NCBI GenBank assembly: GCA_040752195.1
Contig: JBFMFC010000008.1
Span: forward strand, 27,992 to 91,991
Direction: 5' to 3'
Length of the DNA stretch: 64,000 nt
From: DSNY01 sp040752195
GTDB taxonomy: Bacteria > Pseudomonadota > Gammaproteobacteria > Burkholderiales > Burkholderiaceae_F
Made by a program: the position numbers and the translations under genes. The notes beneath the pieces are model-generated. The model had not been told where the DNA came from. It did no database searches and worked only from the letters and a program-made list of their open reading frames with translations. This document shows positions 36,009-44,508 of the stretch, piece after piece. Within the stretch, counting starts at the first letter, position 1. Each line of letters starts with the position of its first letter.

Positions 36009-37466
36009 TCAATCCTCGAGGCCGAGCTCCTGAATCTTGCGGGTGATCGTGTTGCGGCCGACGCCGAGCTTGAGCGCGGCCTCGATGCGGCGGCCGCGGG
36101 TGTGTCTGAGCGCGGTGCGGATCAAAGCGCCCTCGAAGTCGCGCGCCAGCGCCGTCATCACGTCGGTCTGCCCTTCGGCGAGCCGACGTTCGACCTCGTC
36201 GATCAGCAACGCGCGCCAGTCGCGCGCGGGCGTCGATACGACCTGCGCCGGCACGCTTGCAGCAACCTCGGGCTGCCGCACCGCCTGTGACGTTGCGTCA
36301 GCCGCCGGCGCGGCCTGCGTGCGCAGCTCGACCGGAAGGTCTTCGAGCTTGACCACCTGCGCCGGCGCCAGCACCGTGAGCCAGTGGCACAGGTTCTCGA
36401 GCTGTCGCACGTTGCCGGGGAAAGGCAACTGCTGGATGTGCGTCAGCGCCTCTTCCGACAGCCGCTTGGGCTCGACCCCCAGCTCGCGCGCGCTCTTGGC
36501 GAGGAAGTGCCGCGCCAGCAGCGCGATGTCCTCGCGCCGCTCCCGCAGCGGCGGCAGTCGCAGGCGGATCACGTTGAGCCGGTGGTACAGGTCCTCGCGG
36601 AACAACCCTTGCCGCACGCGCTCCTCCAGGTTCTGGTGGGTCGCTGCGATGACGCGCGCATCGGCCTTGATCGGCTGGTGGCCGCCGACGCGATAGTAGA
36701 AGCCGTCCGACAGCACGCGCAGCAGCCGGGTCTGCAACTCGGCCGGCATGTCGCCGATCTCGTCGAGAAACAGCGTGCCGCCGGCGGCCTGCTCGAAGCG
36801 GCCTCGGCGCATCGCCTGCGCGCCGGTGAAGGCGCCGCGCTCGTGGCCGAACAGCTCGCTCTCCAGCAGATCGCGCGGGATCGCGGCCATGTTCAACGCG
36901 ATGAACGGGCCGCCGCTGCGCGCGCTGTGCTTGTGCAGGGCGCGCGCGACGACCTCCTTGCCGCTTCCGGACTCGCCGGTGAGCAGCACCGTGACATTGG
37001 AGTTCGCAAGGCGCCCGATGGCACGGAACACCTCCTGCATCGAAGGCGCCTGGCCGAGGATCTCGGGCACCTCGACGGGCGCTTCGTCGTTGGCTGACTC
37101 GCGCAGGCTTTCGTCGACCGCACGGCGGATCAGCTCGACGGCGCGATCCACGTCGAACGGCTTCGGCAGGTACTCGAAAGCACCGCCCTGAAAGGCCGAC
37201 ACCGCGCTCTCCAGATCGGAGTACGCGGTCATGACGATGACCGGCAACGCCGGGTGCCTGCGCTTGACCGTGCGCAGCAGCTCGATGCCGTTGACGCCCG
37301 GCATACGGATGTCGGAGACGAGCACCTGCGGACTGTCGGTCTCGAGCTCGTGCAGCACTTCCTGCGCGCCGCCGAAGGCCTTGCACGGAATGTTCTCTCG
37401 CGCGAGCGCCTTTTCCAGGACCCAGCGAATGGAGCGGTCGTCGTCGACGATCCAGATCGGTTTCAT
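36009..37466 (-). CDS. ntrC: Nitrogen regulator NtrC (sigma-54 activator)
   Basis: 485 residues. The receiver domain (1-120) has IWIVDDDRSIRWVLEKAL, phosphoacceptor SDIRMPGVNG and YLPKPFDVD. The AAA+ domain (about 140-370) has Walker A GESGSGKEVVARALHKHS, the GAFTGA sigma-54 contact loop, Walker B GGTLFLDEIGDMP and RFREDLYHRLNVIR-type sensor regions. The C-terminal Fis-type HTH is AALKLGVGRNTITRKI. It activates glnA-type promoters when phosphorylated by NtrB. Its ATG overlaps the ntrB stop (ATGA). Confidence 0.96.
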   Translation of the reverse strand: MKPIWIVDDDRSIRWVLEKALARENIPCKAFGGAQEVLHELETDSPQVLVSDIRMPGVNGIELLRTVKRRHPALPVIVMTAYSDLESAVSAFQGGAFEYLPKPFDVDRAVELIRRAVDESLRESANDEAPVEVPEILGQAPSMQEVFRAIGRLANSNVTVLLTGESGSGKEVVARALHKHSARSGGPFIALNMAAIPRDLLESELFGHERGAFTGAQAMRRGRFEQAAGGTLFLDEIGDMPAELQTRLLRVLSDGFYYRVGGHQPIKADARVIAATHQNLEERVRQGLFREDLYHRLNVIRLRLPPLRERREDIALLARHFLAKSARELGVEPKRLSEEALTHIQQLPFPGNVRQLENLCHWLTVLAPAQVVKLEDLPVELRTQAAPAADATSQAVRQPEVAASVPAQVVSTPARDWRALLIDEVERRLAEGQTDVMTALARDFEGALIRTALRHTRGRRIEAALKLGVGRNTITRKIQELGLED

Positions 37467-38554
37467 GTGTACGGGATCAGTATCCGGAATTCGGTACGGC
37501 CCGGCCGCGAATCCACTTCGATCGCGCCGTCGTTCTGCTGGATGAAGGTCTGCGCCAGCGTCAGCCCGAGCCCGCTGCCGCCTTCGCGCCCGGATACCAG
37601 CGGATAGAAGATGCGCTCCTTGAGGTCCTCCGGGATGCCCGGGCCGTTGTCGATCACATGCAAGGCCAGTGCCAGGCGGTGCCGGTGGCGCGCGATCGTG
37701 ACCTGCCGCACCACGCGCGTGCGCAGCACGATCTCGGCATCGCCCGCCGCGATGCGCGCGTCGAGCGCCTGCGCGGCGTTGCGAACCACGTTCAGCAGCG
37801 CCTGGATCAACTGCTCGCGGTCGCCGCGTACGTCCGGGATCGACGCGTCGTAGTCGCGCCGCACGTCGAGACCGCGCGGGAACTCGGCGAGGATCACCGC
37901 ACGAACGCGCTCGCACACCTCGTGGATGTTGAGCGGGCCGACCACGCGCGGATGGCGGTGCGGCGCGAGCAGCCTGTCCACCAGCGATTGCAGGCGGTCG
38001 GCTTCGCCGATGATCACGCGCGTGTACTCGCGCTGCTCGGCCGAGGCGAGCTCACCTTCCAGAAGCTGCGCGGCGCCGCGGATTCCACCGAGCGGGTTCT
38101 TGATCTCGTGCGCCAGATTGCGCAGAAGCTGCCGGTTGGCCTCGGTCTGATCGAGCTGGCGCTCCTCGCGCGTGACCTTCAACTGCTGCTCGATCTCCGC
38201 CAGCTCGAGCGCGAGCGGCGTGTCATCGGCGTACAACGCCGAGGCGGCCGCCTGCACCGAGAGCGCCTCGCGATGCGGCCGCCGCACCGACAGAAGCTGG
38301 CGCCGAAGCCCGAGGTTATTCGCCCGCGCGTCGGCGACCATCTGTTCGACCTCGCCTTCCTCGGCAAAGAGCCGCGCCGCGCGATGGCCGACCAGGCTGC
38401 GTCGCGACAGATCGAACAACTGCTCGGCGGCCTGGTTGGCGTACACGACCGCACCGTCGGCGCCGACGATCAGGACCGCGGTCGCGAGCAGGTCGAGCCC
38501 GGCGTAGCACGCGGGCGCTCGGAGCTCGACCGGGCCGAAGTCGACCCGGCTCAT
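37463..38554 (-). CDS. ntrB: Nitrogen sensor kinase NtrB (GlnL)
   Basis: 363 residues, no membrane helix, as expected for a cytoplasmic NtrB. A PAS domain (about 20-125: LLATAVLIVGADGAVVYANQ) is followed by the H-box RNLAHEIKNPLGGIRGAAQL and an ATP-binding domain with LLNVVRNAAQAL, DNGPGIPEDL and GREGGSGLGLTLAQTF. It phosphorylates or dephosphorylates NtrC under control of PII. It lies between a DUF4124 gene and ntrC. Confidence 0.95.
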   Translation of the reverse strand: MSRVDFGPVELRAPACYAGLDLLATAVLIVGADGAVVYANQAAEQLFDLSRRSLVGHRAARLFAEEGEVEQMVADARANNLGLRRQLLSVRRPHREALSVQAAASALYADDTPLALELAEIEQQLKVTREERQLDQTEANRQLLRNLAHEIKNPLGGIRGAAQLLEGELASAEQREYTRVIIGEADRLQSLVDRLLAPHRHPRVVGPLNIHEVCERVRAVILAEFPRGLDVRRDYDASIPDVRGDREQLIQALLNVVRNAAQALDARIAAGDAEIVLRTRVVRQVTIARHRHRLALALHVIDNGPGIPEDLKERIFYPLVSGREGGSGLGLTLAQTFIQQNDGAIEVDSRPGRTEFRILIPYT

Positions 38555-38609
38555 CGCGCCGGCTCCGAAGGTGTGTGGACCACGGCGCCGCGCCAGGCGG
38601 CGCGCGGCG

Positions 38610-39122
38610 CTACTGACGCAGCAGCGCGAGTTCCCGCTGCAGCGAAGCGACGTTGTTCTCGCTGCGCTGGATCTCTTCCTGCAACCGCTGCACGCGCTCC
38701 TGGTAGCGCGCGAAGTTGCGCGTCTCGTCGCCGCGGCGCTCCGGTTCGCCGTTGTTGAACTCGGCACGCAGCCGCGCGAGCTTGTCCTGCTCTGCGCGCA
38801 GTTCCTCTTCGAGAATGCGCCGGCGGTCGTTGTCGCGCGAGCGCTGCGTTTCGCCGTCGACCCGCGGGAAGTTCGCCGGCGTGGCCGTGCGCGTCTCGTT
38901 CGCCGACGGACTGCCGTTCGGTCTGGCCGGCAGCTTCGGCGCGGGCACGGTCAGGATCGGCTGCACATCCACCTTCTTGCAGCCCTTGGGTGCGCCGACG
39001 TTCTGGTAGGTCTTGCGGCCCTGATCGTCGACGCAGACGAAAATGTCCGACTGCGCGAGCGCGGCCGCCGGCACCCCCGCCGTGCACAGCATGCTCATCA
39101 CCCACAGGGCCCTGCGCGCCAT
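38610..39122 (-). CDS. DUF4124 periplasmic protein with coiled coil
   Basis: 170 residues from ATG 39122 (GTG at 39134 would add four). The signal peptide (ALWVMSMLCTAGVPAAALAQ) is followed by a DUF4124 motif (IFVCVDDQGRKTYQNVGAPK) with paired cysteines (Cys at FVCV and GCKK). The C-terminal half is a charged Glu/Arg/Gln-rich coiled coil (about 105-170: EEELRAEQDKLARLRAEF). Function unknown. It sits between glnA and ntrB, a placement seen repeatedly in betaproteobacteria. Confidence 0.82.
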   Translation of the reverse strand: MARRALWVMSMLCTAGVPAAALAQSDIFVCVDDQGRKTYQNVGAPKGCKKVDVQPILTVPAPKLPARPNGSPSANETRTATPANFPRVDGETQRSRDNDRRRILEEELRAEQDKLARLRAEFNNGEPERRGDETRNFARYQERVQRLQEEIQRSENNVASLQRELALLRQ

Positions 39123-39257
39123 CGTCGTACCCACACCCGAACCAACCGCGGCGAGTGTACGGCAGGCCCCGGACGGTCAACATCCCGTATGCCGGCGCAA
39201 TGCCGGGCATTTTCGAACCTGTGGCCTGGTCCATCGCGGCGCCCCTGCGCGGCAAGC

Positions 39258-39287
39258 GAAAAGGGGCGGTTGCACCGCCCCTTTCGC
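39258..39287 (-). terminator. Intrinsic terminator downstream of glnA
   Basis: On the minus strand AAAGGGGCGG, loop TGCAA, CCGCCCCTTTT forms a strong 10-bp stem ending in a T run, about 25 nt after the glnA stop at 39308. It should separate glnA transcripts from the downstream DUF4124-ntrB-ntrC genes, fully or partly. Confidence 0.8.
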
Positions 39288-39307
39288 GCCTGTGCAGCCG
39301 TTGCTCC

Positions 39308-40720
39308 TCAAGCGCTGTAGTACATGTCGAACTCGACCGGGTGCGTCGTCATGCGGAACCGCGTCACCTCCTCCATCTTCAGCGCGATGTACGCGTCGAT
39401 CATGTCGTTGCTGAACACGCCTCCGCGCGTGAGGAACTCGCGATCGCGGTCGAGGCTGTCGAGCGCCTCGTCGAGCGACGCGCACGGATGCGGGATCTTC
39501 GCCGCCTCCTCGGGTTCGAGGTCGTACAGGTTCTTGTCCATCGGCTCGCCCGGATGGATCTTGTTCTGGACGCCGTCGAGTCCCGCCATCATCATCGCGG
39601 CGAACGCGAGGTACGGGTTGGCGGTGGGATCCGGGAAGCGCACCTCGACGCGGCGACCCTTCGGGTTCGACACGTACGGAATCCGGCAGGCAGCGGAGCG
39701 GTTGCGCGCCGAGTACGCCAGGTTGATCGGCGCCTCGAAACCGGGCACCAGCCGCTTGTACGAGTTCGTGCCCGGGTTGGTGATGGCGTTCAGCGCCTTC
39801 GCGTGCTTGATGATGCCGCCGATGTAGTACAGCGCGAAGTCCGACAGACCCGCATAGCCGTTGCCGGCGAACAGGTTCTGCCCGTCTTTCCAGATCGACT
39901 GGTGCACGTGCATGCCCGAGCCGTTGTCGCCGACCACGGGCTTCGGCATGAACGTCGCCGTCTTGCCGTAACTCGCGGCGACGTTCCAGACCGTGTACTT
40001 GAGGACCTGCAGCCAGTCTGCGCGCTTGACCAGCGTGTTGAACCTGGTGCCGATCTCGCACTGGCCGGGGGCCGCGACCTCGTGGTGGTGCACCTCGACC
40101 TCCACGCCCTGCTGCTCCAGCAGCAGACAGATCTCGGAGCGGATGTCCTGCAGCGAGTCGACCGGCGGCACCGGAAAGTAGCCGCCCTTGACCGGCGGGC
40201 GATGTGCCAGGTTGCCGCCTTCGTAGTCGATTCCGCTCGACCAAGGCGCCTCCTCCGACTTGATCTTGACGAAGCAGCCCGACATGTCGACGTTCCACGT
40301 CACCGAGTCGAAGATGAAGAACTCGGGCTCGGGGCCGAAGTACGCGGTATCGCCGATGCCGGTCGACTTCAGATACGCCTCGGCGCGCTTGGCGATCGAC
40401 CGCGGATCGCGGTCGTAGCCCTTGCCGGTCGAAGGCTCGATCACGTCGCAGGTGATGATCAGCGTGTTTTCCTCGCGAAACGGATCCATTCGCGCGGTGC
40501 CCGCGTCCGGCATCAGCAGCATGTCCGACGCCTCGATGCCCTTCCAGCCGGCGATCGACGAGCCGTCGAAGGCGTGACCGTGTTCGAACTTGTCTTCGTC
40601 GAAGATCTTGGCCGGCACGCTGACGTGCTGCTCCTTGCCGCGGGTGTCGGTGAAACGCAGGTCAACGAACTTCACTTCGTTGTCCGCGAGCATCTTCATC
40701 ACGTCTTTGGGCGTGCCCAT
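39308..40720 (-). CDS. glnA: Glutamine synthetase, type I
   Basis: 470 residues, full length. Key segments are the latch-site region FDGSSIAGWKGIEASDMLL, the Glu/His metal-binding GSGMHVHQSIWKDGQNLF, NPGTNSYKRLVPGFEAP and RSAACRIPYV. The adenylylation loop is KNLYDLEPEEAA, with the target Tyr, so activity is probably controlled by GlnE adenylylation. It assimilates ammonia into glutamine. It has a sigma-54 promoter 74 bp upstream and a terminator just behind. Confidence 0.98.
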   Translation of the reverse strand: MGTPKDVMKMLADNEVKFVDLRFTDTRGKEQHVSVPAKIFDEDKFEHGHAFDGSSIAGWKGIEASDMLLMPDAGTARMDPFREENTLIITCDVIEPSTGKGYDRDPRSIAKRAEAYLKSTGIGDTAYFGPEPEFFIFDSVTWNVDMSGCFVKIKSEEAPWSSGIDYEGGNLAHRPPVKGGYFPVPPVDSLQDIRSEICLLLEQQGVEVEVHHHEVAAPGQCEIGTRFNTLVKRADWLQVLKYTVWNVAASYGKTATFMPKPVVGDNGSGMHVHQSIWKDGQNLFAGNGYAGLSDFALYYIGGIIKHAKALNAITNPGTNSYKRLVPGFEAPINLAYSARNRSAACRIPYVSNPKGRRVEVRFPDPTANPYLAFAAMMMAGLDGVQNKIHPGEPMDKNLYDLEPEEAAKIPHPCASLDEALDSLDRDREFLTRGGVFSNDMIDAYIALKMEEVTRFRMTTHPVEFDMYYSA

Positions 40721-40804
40721 TGATCGTTCTCCTCAGGTCAACAGTGGTTGGGATCGGGTATCGGACCGGCCAACAGCGGCGCCGGTCGATCTTCTCGCGG
40801 GATC

Positions 40805-40820
40805 AGCAGAAAACGTGCCG
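40805..40820 (-). promoter_or_regulatory. Sigma-54 promoter of glnA
   Basis: The minus strand reads CGGCACG-TTTT-CTGCT. GG (40819-40818) and GC (40807-40806) are separated by exactly 10 bases, and the match to TGGCACG-N4-TTGCW is missing only two positions. The predicted start is near 40794, giving a leader of about 74 nt. This is the promoter class that NtrC activates, and ntrB-ntrC lie 2 kb downstream. Confidence 0.82.
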
Positions 40821-40958
40821 ATACCGCACCGCGGCAGCACGCCCCCGCACCGCCCTTGTGCGTCAAAGACTTAGCCATGATCTCCGGCATCGCCAGCAGG
40901 GGACGACGTCGCCGCACAGAACGCCCAAATCGAGTGCATTATGCACCGATGCGGGACA

Positions 40959-40981
40959 TGACGCACTAACGTAGTGCGTCA
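40959..40981. promoter_or_regulatory. Candidate NtrC enhancer upstream of glnA
   Basis: Two perfect 10-base arms TGACGCACTA and TAGTGCGTCA flank a 3-base centre ACG. Within it GCAC-N7-GTGC fits the NtrC site pattern. It lies about 175 bp upstream of the predicted sigma-54 start, a workable enhancer distance, and overlaps the hemW stop. A second, less conventional palindrome, GTGCATTATGCAC (40933-40945), lies nearby. Confidence 0.6.
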
Positions 40982-42226
40982 GCGGGCTATCGGCCTCTCC
41001 GGGAGGAACAGTGCCTGCAAGTCGCTCAGAAAGCGTCGGCCGAGGGGCGTCGGCGCGATGCGTCGGTGATCACGGACGATCAGCCCGCGCGACTCGGCGA
41101 CCTCGAGCGCCCGCTCGACCGACGACAAGGCAAGGCCTGTTCGCTCCATGAAGAGCGTCGGCGCGAAGCCGTCGCTCAGCCGCAGCGCATTGAGCATGAA
41201 CTCGAAGGGCAGATCGGCGCGCCCGACTTCGACGGACTCGGCGACGAAGCGGCCCTGCCGTGCGTGCTGCAGATACGACGCCGGCTGCCGGAATCGAACC
41301 TGCCGCACGATCCGGTGCGGAAACGACAGCTTGCTGTGCGCGCCGGCGCCGATGCCGAGGTAGTCGCCGAACTGCCAGTAGTTGAGGTTGTGACGGCAGC
41401 GATGTCCGGGGCGTGCATAGGCGGAGACCTCGTAGTGCTCGTAGCCTGCCTCCGCGGTACGCGCCTCGATCCGGTCGCCGACCGCCGCCACCGTATCCTC
41501 GTCGGGCAGCCTGGGCGGGAACTTCGCGAAGACCGTCTGCGGCTCGAGTGTCAACTGATACAGCGACAAGTGTGGCGGCGCGAAAGAAAGCGCGCGCTCG
41601 ACATCGCGCTGCGCGGCGTCGAGCGTCTGCTCGGGCAGCCCGTACATCAGATCCAGGTTGAACTCGTCGAACGTGCGCTGCGCCGCCTCGATCGCGGCGC
41701 ACGCCTGAGCGCTGTCGTGGACGCGGCCGAGACGGGCGAGCTGATCATCGTCGAAGGACTGAACGCCGATTGAAAGCCGATTCACGCCCGCAGCGCGAAA
41801 CGCAGCGAACTTCGCCGCTTCGAACGTGCCTGGATTCGCTTCCAGCGTGATCTCGCAATCGGTGTCGAGCGGCAGCAGTGCGCGCGCGTCCGACAGCAGC
41901 CGCTCGATCCCCGCGGCCGACAGCAGGCTCGGCGTCCCGCCCCCGATGAAGATGCTCACGACGCGCCGGCCCCAGACGAGCGGCAATGCCGCTTCGAGGT
42001 CCGCGCGCAGCGCGTCGAGGTAGTCGGCCTCCGGGATCGCGGCGATGCCGCTCGTCTGCTCGTGCGAGTTGAAGTCGCAGTACGGGCACTTGCGAACGCA
42101 CCACGGCCAGTGCACGTACAGCGCCAGCGGCGGCAGCGTCTTCAAGTTGAGCATGCCCGGACGCAGCAAGGCGGCGGCCTCGCCGGTCGCGGCGGCCGGA
42201 GCAGGAACGACGGGGATCTTCACCAT
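40979..42226 (-). CDS. hemW: Radical SAM haem chaperone HemW (coproporphyrinogen dehydrogenase-like)
   Basis: 415 residues. The radical-SAM cluster motif is WCVRKCPYCDFNSH (CxxxCxxC). SAM-binding and core motifs are FIGGGTPSLLS, LEANPGTFE, GVNRLSIGVQSF and NLDLMYGLPEQT, with the HemW C-terminal domain ending in a winged-helix-like region. The family binds haem and transfers it to respiratory proteins; genes were formerly labelled HemN. The ATG at 42226 overlaps the rdgB stop by 7 bp, so they form one operon with rph and rdgB. Confidence 0.95.
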   Translation of the reverse strand: MVKIPVVPAPAAATGEAAALLRPGMLNLKTLPPLALYVHWPWCVRKCPYCDFNSHEQTSGIAAIPEADYLDALRADLEAALPLVWGRRVVSIFIGGGTPSLLSAAGIERLLSDARALLPLDTDCEITLEANPGTFEAAKFAAFRAAGVNRLSIGVQSFDDDQLARLGRVHDSAQACAAIEAAQRTFDEFNLDLMYGLPEQTLDAAQRDVERALSFAPPHLSLYQLTLEPQTVFAKFPPRLPDEDTVAAVGDRIEARTAEAGYEHYEVSAYARPGHRCRHNLNYWQFGDYLGIGAGAHSKLSFPHRIVRQVRFRQPASYLQHARQGRFVAESVEVGRADLPFEFMLNALRLSDGFAPTLFMERTGLALSSVERALEVAESRGLIVRDHRRIAPTPLGRRFLSDLQALFLPERPIAR

Positions 42227-42837
42227 CCCCAGCAGACAGCCAGCTTGCGCGCGAGTTCGCCCAGCGCCAGCGCCCGGTGGCTGATGCGGTTCTTGTGCTC
42301 GGGAGCCAGTTCCGCCGCCGTCTTGCCGAGGTCGGGCAACCAGAACAGCGGGTCGTATCCGAAGCCGTTCGCGCCGCGCGGGGCGTCGGTCACCTCGCCG
42401 TACCAGCGTGCGTCCGCGATCAGGGGTTCCGGGTCGCGCGCACTTTGCAGCGCCACCAGCACGCAGGTGTAGTGCGCGCGCCGGTCGGTCACGCCGGCCA
42501 GTCGTCGCAGCAGTTCGGCGTTGTTGTCCGCGTCGGTCGCCGCCTCGCCCGCGAATCGCGCCGACCGCACGCCCGGTTCTCCGCCGAGCGCCGAGCAACA
42601 GAGTCCGGAGTCATCGGCAAGCGCCGGCAGGCCGCTGGCGGCCGCCGCGTGCCGCGCTTTGGCCAGCGCGTTCTCGACGAACGTGGCGTGCGGCTCGTCG
42701 GCCGAGCGGATGCCGAGCGCCCCCTGTGCGATCACCTCGGCGCCCAGCGGCGCGAGCAGCGCGCCGAGCTCGCGCAGCTTGCCCGGATTGTCCGACGCGA
42801 GGACGATGCGGCGCACGTCGCCCGGCTCAGGCCACAC
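42220..42837 (-). CDS. rdgB: RdgB/HAM1 non-canonical purine NTP pyrophosphatase
   Basis: 205 residues, normal length. Landmarks are the substrate loop LASDNPGKLRELGALL, metal site FVENALAKARHAA, ALADDSGLCCSALGG and GANGFGYDPLFWLPDLGKT. It hydrolyses XTP and dITP to keep deaminated purines out of nucleic acids. Its start overlaps the rph end by 11 bp and its end overlaps hemW by 7 bp, so translation is coupled. Confidence 0.97.
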   Translation of the reverse strand: MWPEPGDVRRIVLASDNPGKLRELGALLAPLGAEVIAQGALGIRSADEPHATFVENALAKARHAAAASGLPALADDSGLCCSALGGEPGVRSARFAGEAATDADNNAELLRRLAGVTDRRAHYTCVLVALQSARDPEPLIADARWYGEVTDAPRGANGFGYDPLFWLPDLGKTAAELAPEHKNRISHRALALGELARKLAVCWGW

Positions 42838-43549
42838 CGAGCGCTGATCTCTGGATCGCGATCAGTCGCTCGATGCCGGCGCTCGCCAGCGCGAGCATCG
42901 AATCCATCTGCGCGCGCGAAAACGGCACGCCCTCGGCCGTTCCCTGCACTTCGACGAAGCCGCCGGCGCCGGTCATCACGACGTTCATGTCGGTGTCGCA
43001 GCTCGAGTCCTCCACATAGTCGAGGTCGAGCAGCGCCTCGTCGCCGACCATGCCCACCGACACCGCTGCGACGAAGTCGCGGACCGGCACCCGGTCGGTC
43101 ATGCCCTGGTCCTGCATCCAGCGCAGCGCGTCGTATGCGGCGACGAAGCCGCCGGTGATCGCCGCGGTGCGCGTGCCGCCGTCGGCCTGCAGCACGTCGC
43201 AATCGACGTGGATCGTCCGTTCGCCGATGGCCGCCAGGTCGACGACCGCGCGCAGGCTGCGGCCGATCAGTCGCTGGATCTCCAGGGTGCGCCCGCTTTG
43301 CCTGCCCTTGGCGGCCTCGCGCTCGGTTCGCGTCGCGGTCGCGCGCGGCAGCATTCCGTACTCGGCGGTGAGCCAGCCCTCGCCGCGGCCCTTGAGGAAA
43401 GCCGGCACGCCGGCCAGCACCGACACCGTGCACAGCACACGGGTGTCGCCGAACTCGACGAGCACCGAGCCCTCGGCATGACGCGTATAGCCACGCGTCA
43501 GCACGACGCGTCGCAGCTCATCGGGCCGGCGTCCTGAAGCGCGGATCAT
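42827..43549 (-). CDS. rph: Ribonuclease PH
   Basis: 240 residues. Family motifs are SVLVEFGDTRVLCTVSVL, GWLTAEYGMLPRATATRT, LRAVVDLAAIGERTIHVDCD, VLQADGGTRTAAITGG and LDLDYVEDSSCDTDMNVV, including the phosphate-binding Arg and catalytic Asp. It trims tRNA 3' ends using inorganic phosphate. The ATG overlaps the PP2C gene stop (ATGA), so it is co-translated with the signalling pair upstream. Confidence 0.97.
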   Translation of the reverse strand: MIRASGRRPDELRRVVLTRGYTRHAEGSVLVEFGDTRVLCTVSVLAGVPAFLKGRGEGWLTAEYGMLPRATATRTEREAAKGRQSGRTLEIQRLIGRSLRAVVDLAAIGERTIHVDCDVLQADGGTRTAAITGGFVAAYDALRWMQDQGMTDRVPVRDFVAAVSVGMVGDEALLDLDYVEDSSCDTDMNVVMTGAGGFVEVQGTAEGVPFSRAQMDSMLALASAGIERLIAIQRSALGVA

Positions 43550-44487
43550 TTGCCGTCGATCAGCTTGCTCGCGCGCTGGATCGCCTTCTGGATCTCCGCC
43601 ACGGCGTCGTCGATCTGGTCTTCGGTCAGCTCTTCGTCGGCGCCCAGTTCGCCGTGGCGCGGGAACTGGATCGTCGACGCGACCGCGCCCTCCGGCATCA
43701 CCAGCGTGGACACCGGCGCCTCGGTCGGCGGGACCATCTCGACCGCCTCCGCGCCGGCCCAGGTCATCGCGATGGCCGTGCAGTTGTCGGCGTCTTCGCC
43801 GCCGTTGGCGAGCGCAAGTTCCATCAGCTCGGGCACGGCGCGCATCACCGTCTTGCCGCCGAACGCATCGGCGATCTGCCGGTCGGTCAGCGTTCCCCAC
43901 AGGCCGTCGGAGCACAGCAGCAGCGTGTCGCCGTTGCGCAGCGCGACGGGCCGGCTGATCTCCACGGTCGGCGCGACGAATGCACCGATGCAGTTGAAGA
44001 TGCGGTTGCGCTCCGGGTGGTCCTTCGCGTCCTCGGGCCGGATCAGTCCGGTCGACACCAGGTGATGCACGCGCGAATGGTCGACGGTGCGCTCGACGAT
44101 GCGGCCGCCGCGGATCAGATACAACCGCGAGTCACCGGCGTGCGCCCAGGTCGCGATGCCCTGCTGGATCACGCAGGCGACGATCGTCGTGCGCGGCGCT
44201 TCGGGCAGGCTGTGCTCGGCGCGGTAGCGGTGCAGCTCGCGGTGCGCGGCGAGCACGGACTCCTCGAGGTAGCGCGCCGGGTCGGGCAGCAGCGGCTGCG
44301 CGTCGCGCTGGTAGATCGACGCCATCGTCTGCAGCGTGATCTGCGCGGCGACCTCGCCGCGCGCGTGCCCGCCCATGCCGTCGGCCACCAGCATCAGCAG
44401 CGAATCGCGCGTGTACAGGTAGCCCATCCGGTCCTGGTTGACCTTCCGGCCGCCTTTCTTGCTCTCCTGATAGATGGAAAAGCGCAC
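43546..44487 (-). CDS. PP2C-family serine/threonine phosphatase
   Basis: 313 residues. The PPM metal-site motifs are visible: NQDRMGYLY, LLMLVADGMGGHARGEVAA, TTIVACVIQQGIATWAHAGDSR (broken here at the strand GDSRLYLIRGG) and TLLLCSDGLWGTLTDRQI, plus DADNCTAIAM. An acidic tail (GELGADEELTEDQIDDAV) follows. It reverses Ser/Thr phosphorylation; the adjacent kinase is its likely partner. It lies 21 bp after the kinase stop. Confidence 0.93.
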   Translation of the reverse strand: MRFSIYQESKKGGRKVNQDRMGYLYTRDSLLMLVADGMGGHARGEVAAQITLQTMASIYQRDAQPLLPDPARYLEESVLAAHRELHRYRAEHSLPEAPRTTIVACVIQQGIATWAHAGDSRLYLIRGGRIVERTVDHSRVHHLVSTGLIRPEDAKDHPERNRIFNCIGAFVAPTVEISRPVALRNGDTLLLCSDGLWGTLTDRQIADAFGGKTVMRAVPELMELALANGGEDADNCTAIAMTWAGAEAVEMVPPTEAPVSTLVMPEGAVASTIQFPRHGELGADEELTEDQIDDAVAEIQKAIQRASKLIDGK

Positions 44488-44508
44488 GCGCGCACCGCCT
44501 CCGCGGCG

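Noticed and set aside
40959..40981. Palindrome at the hemW stop as an intrinsic terminator
   Set aside because: There is no T run on either side, and the arms fit an NtrC-type site better; kept as an enhancer candidate.
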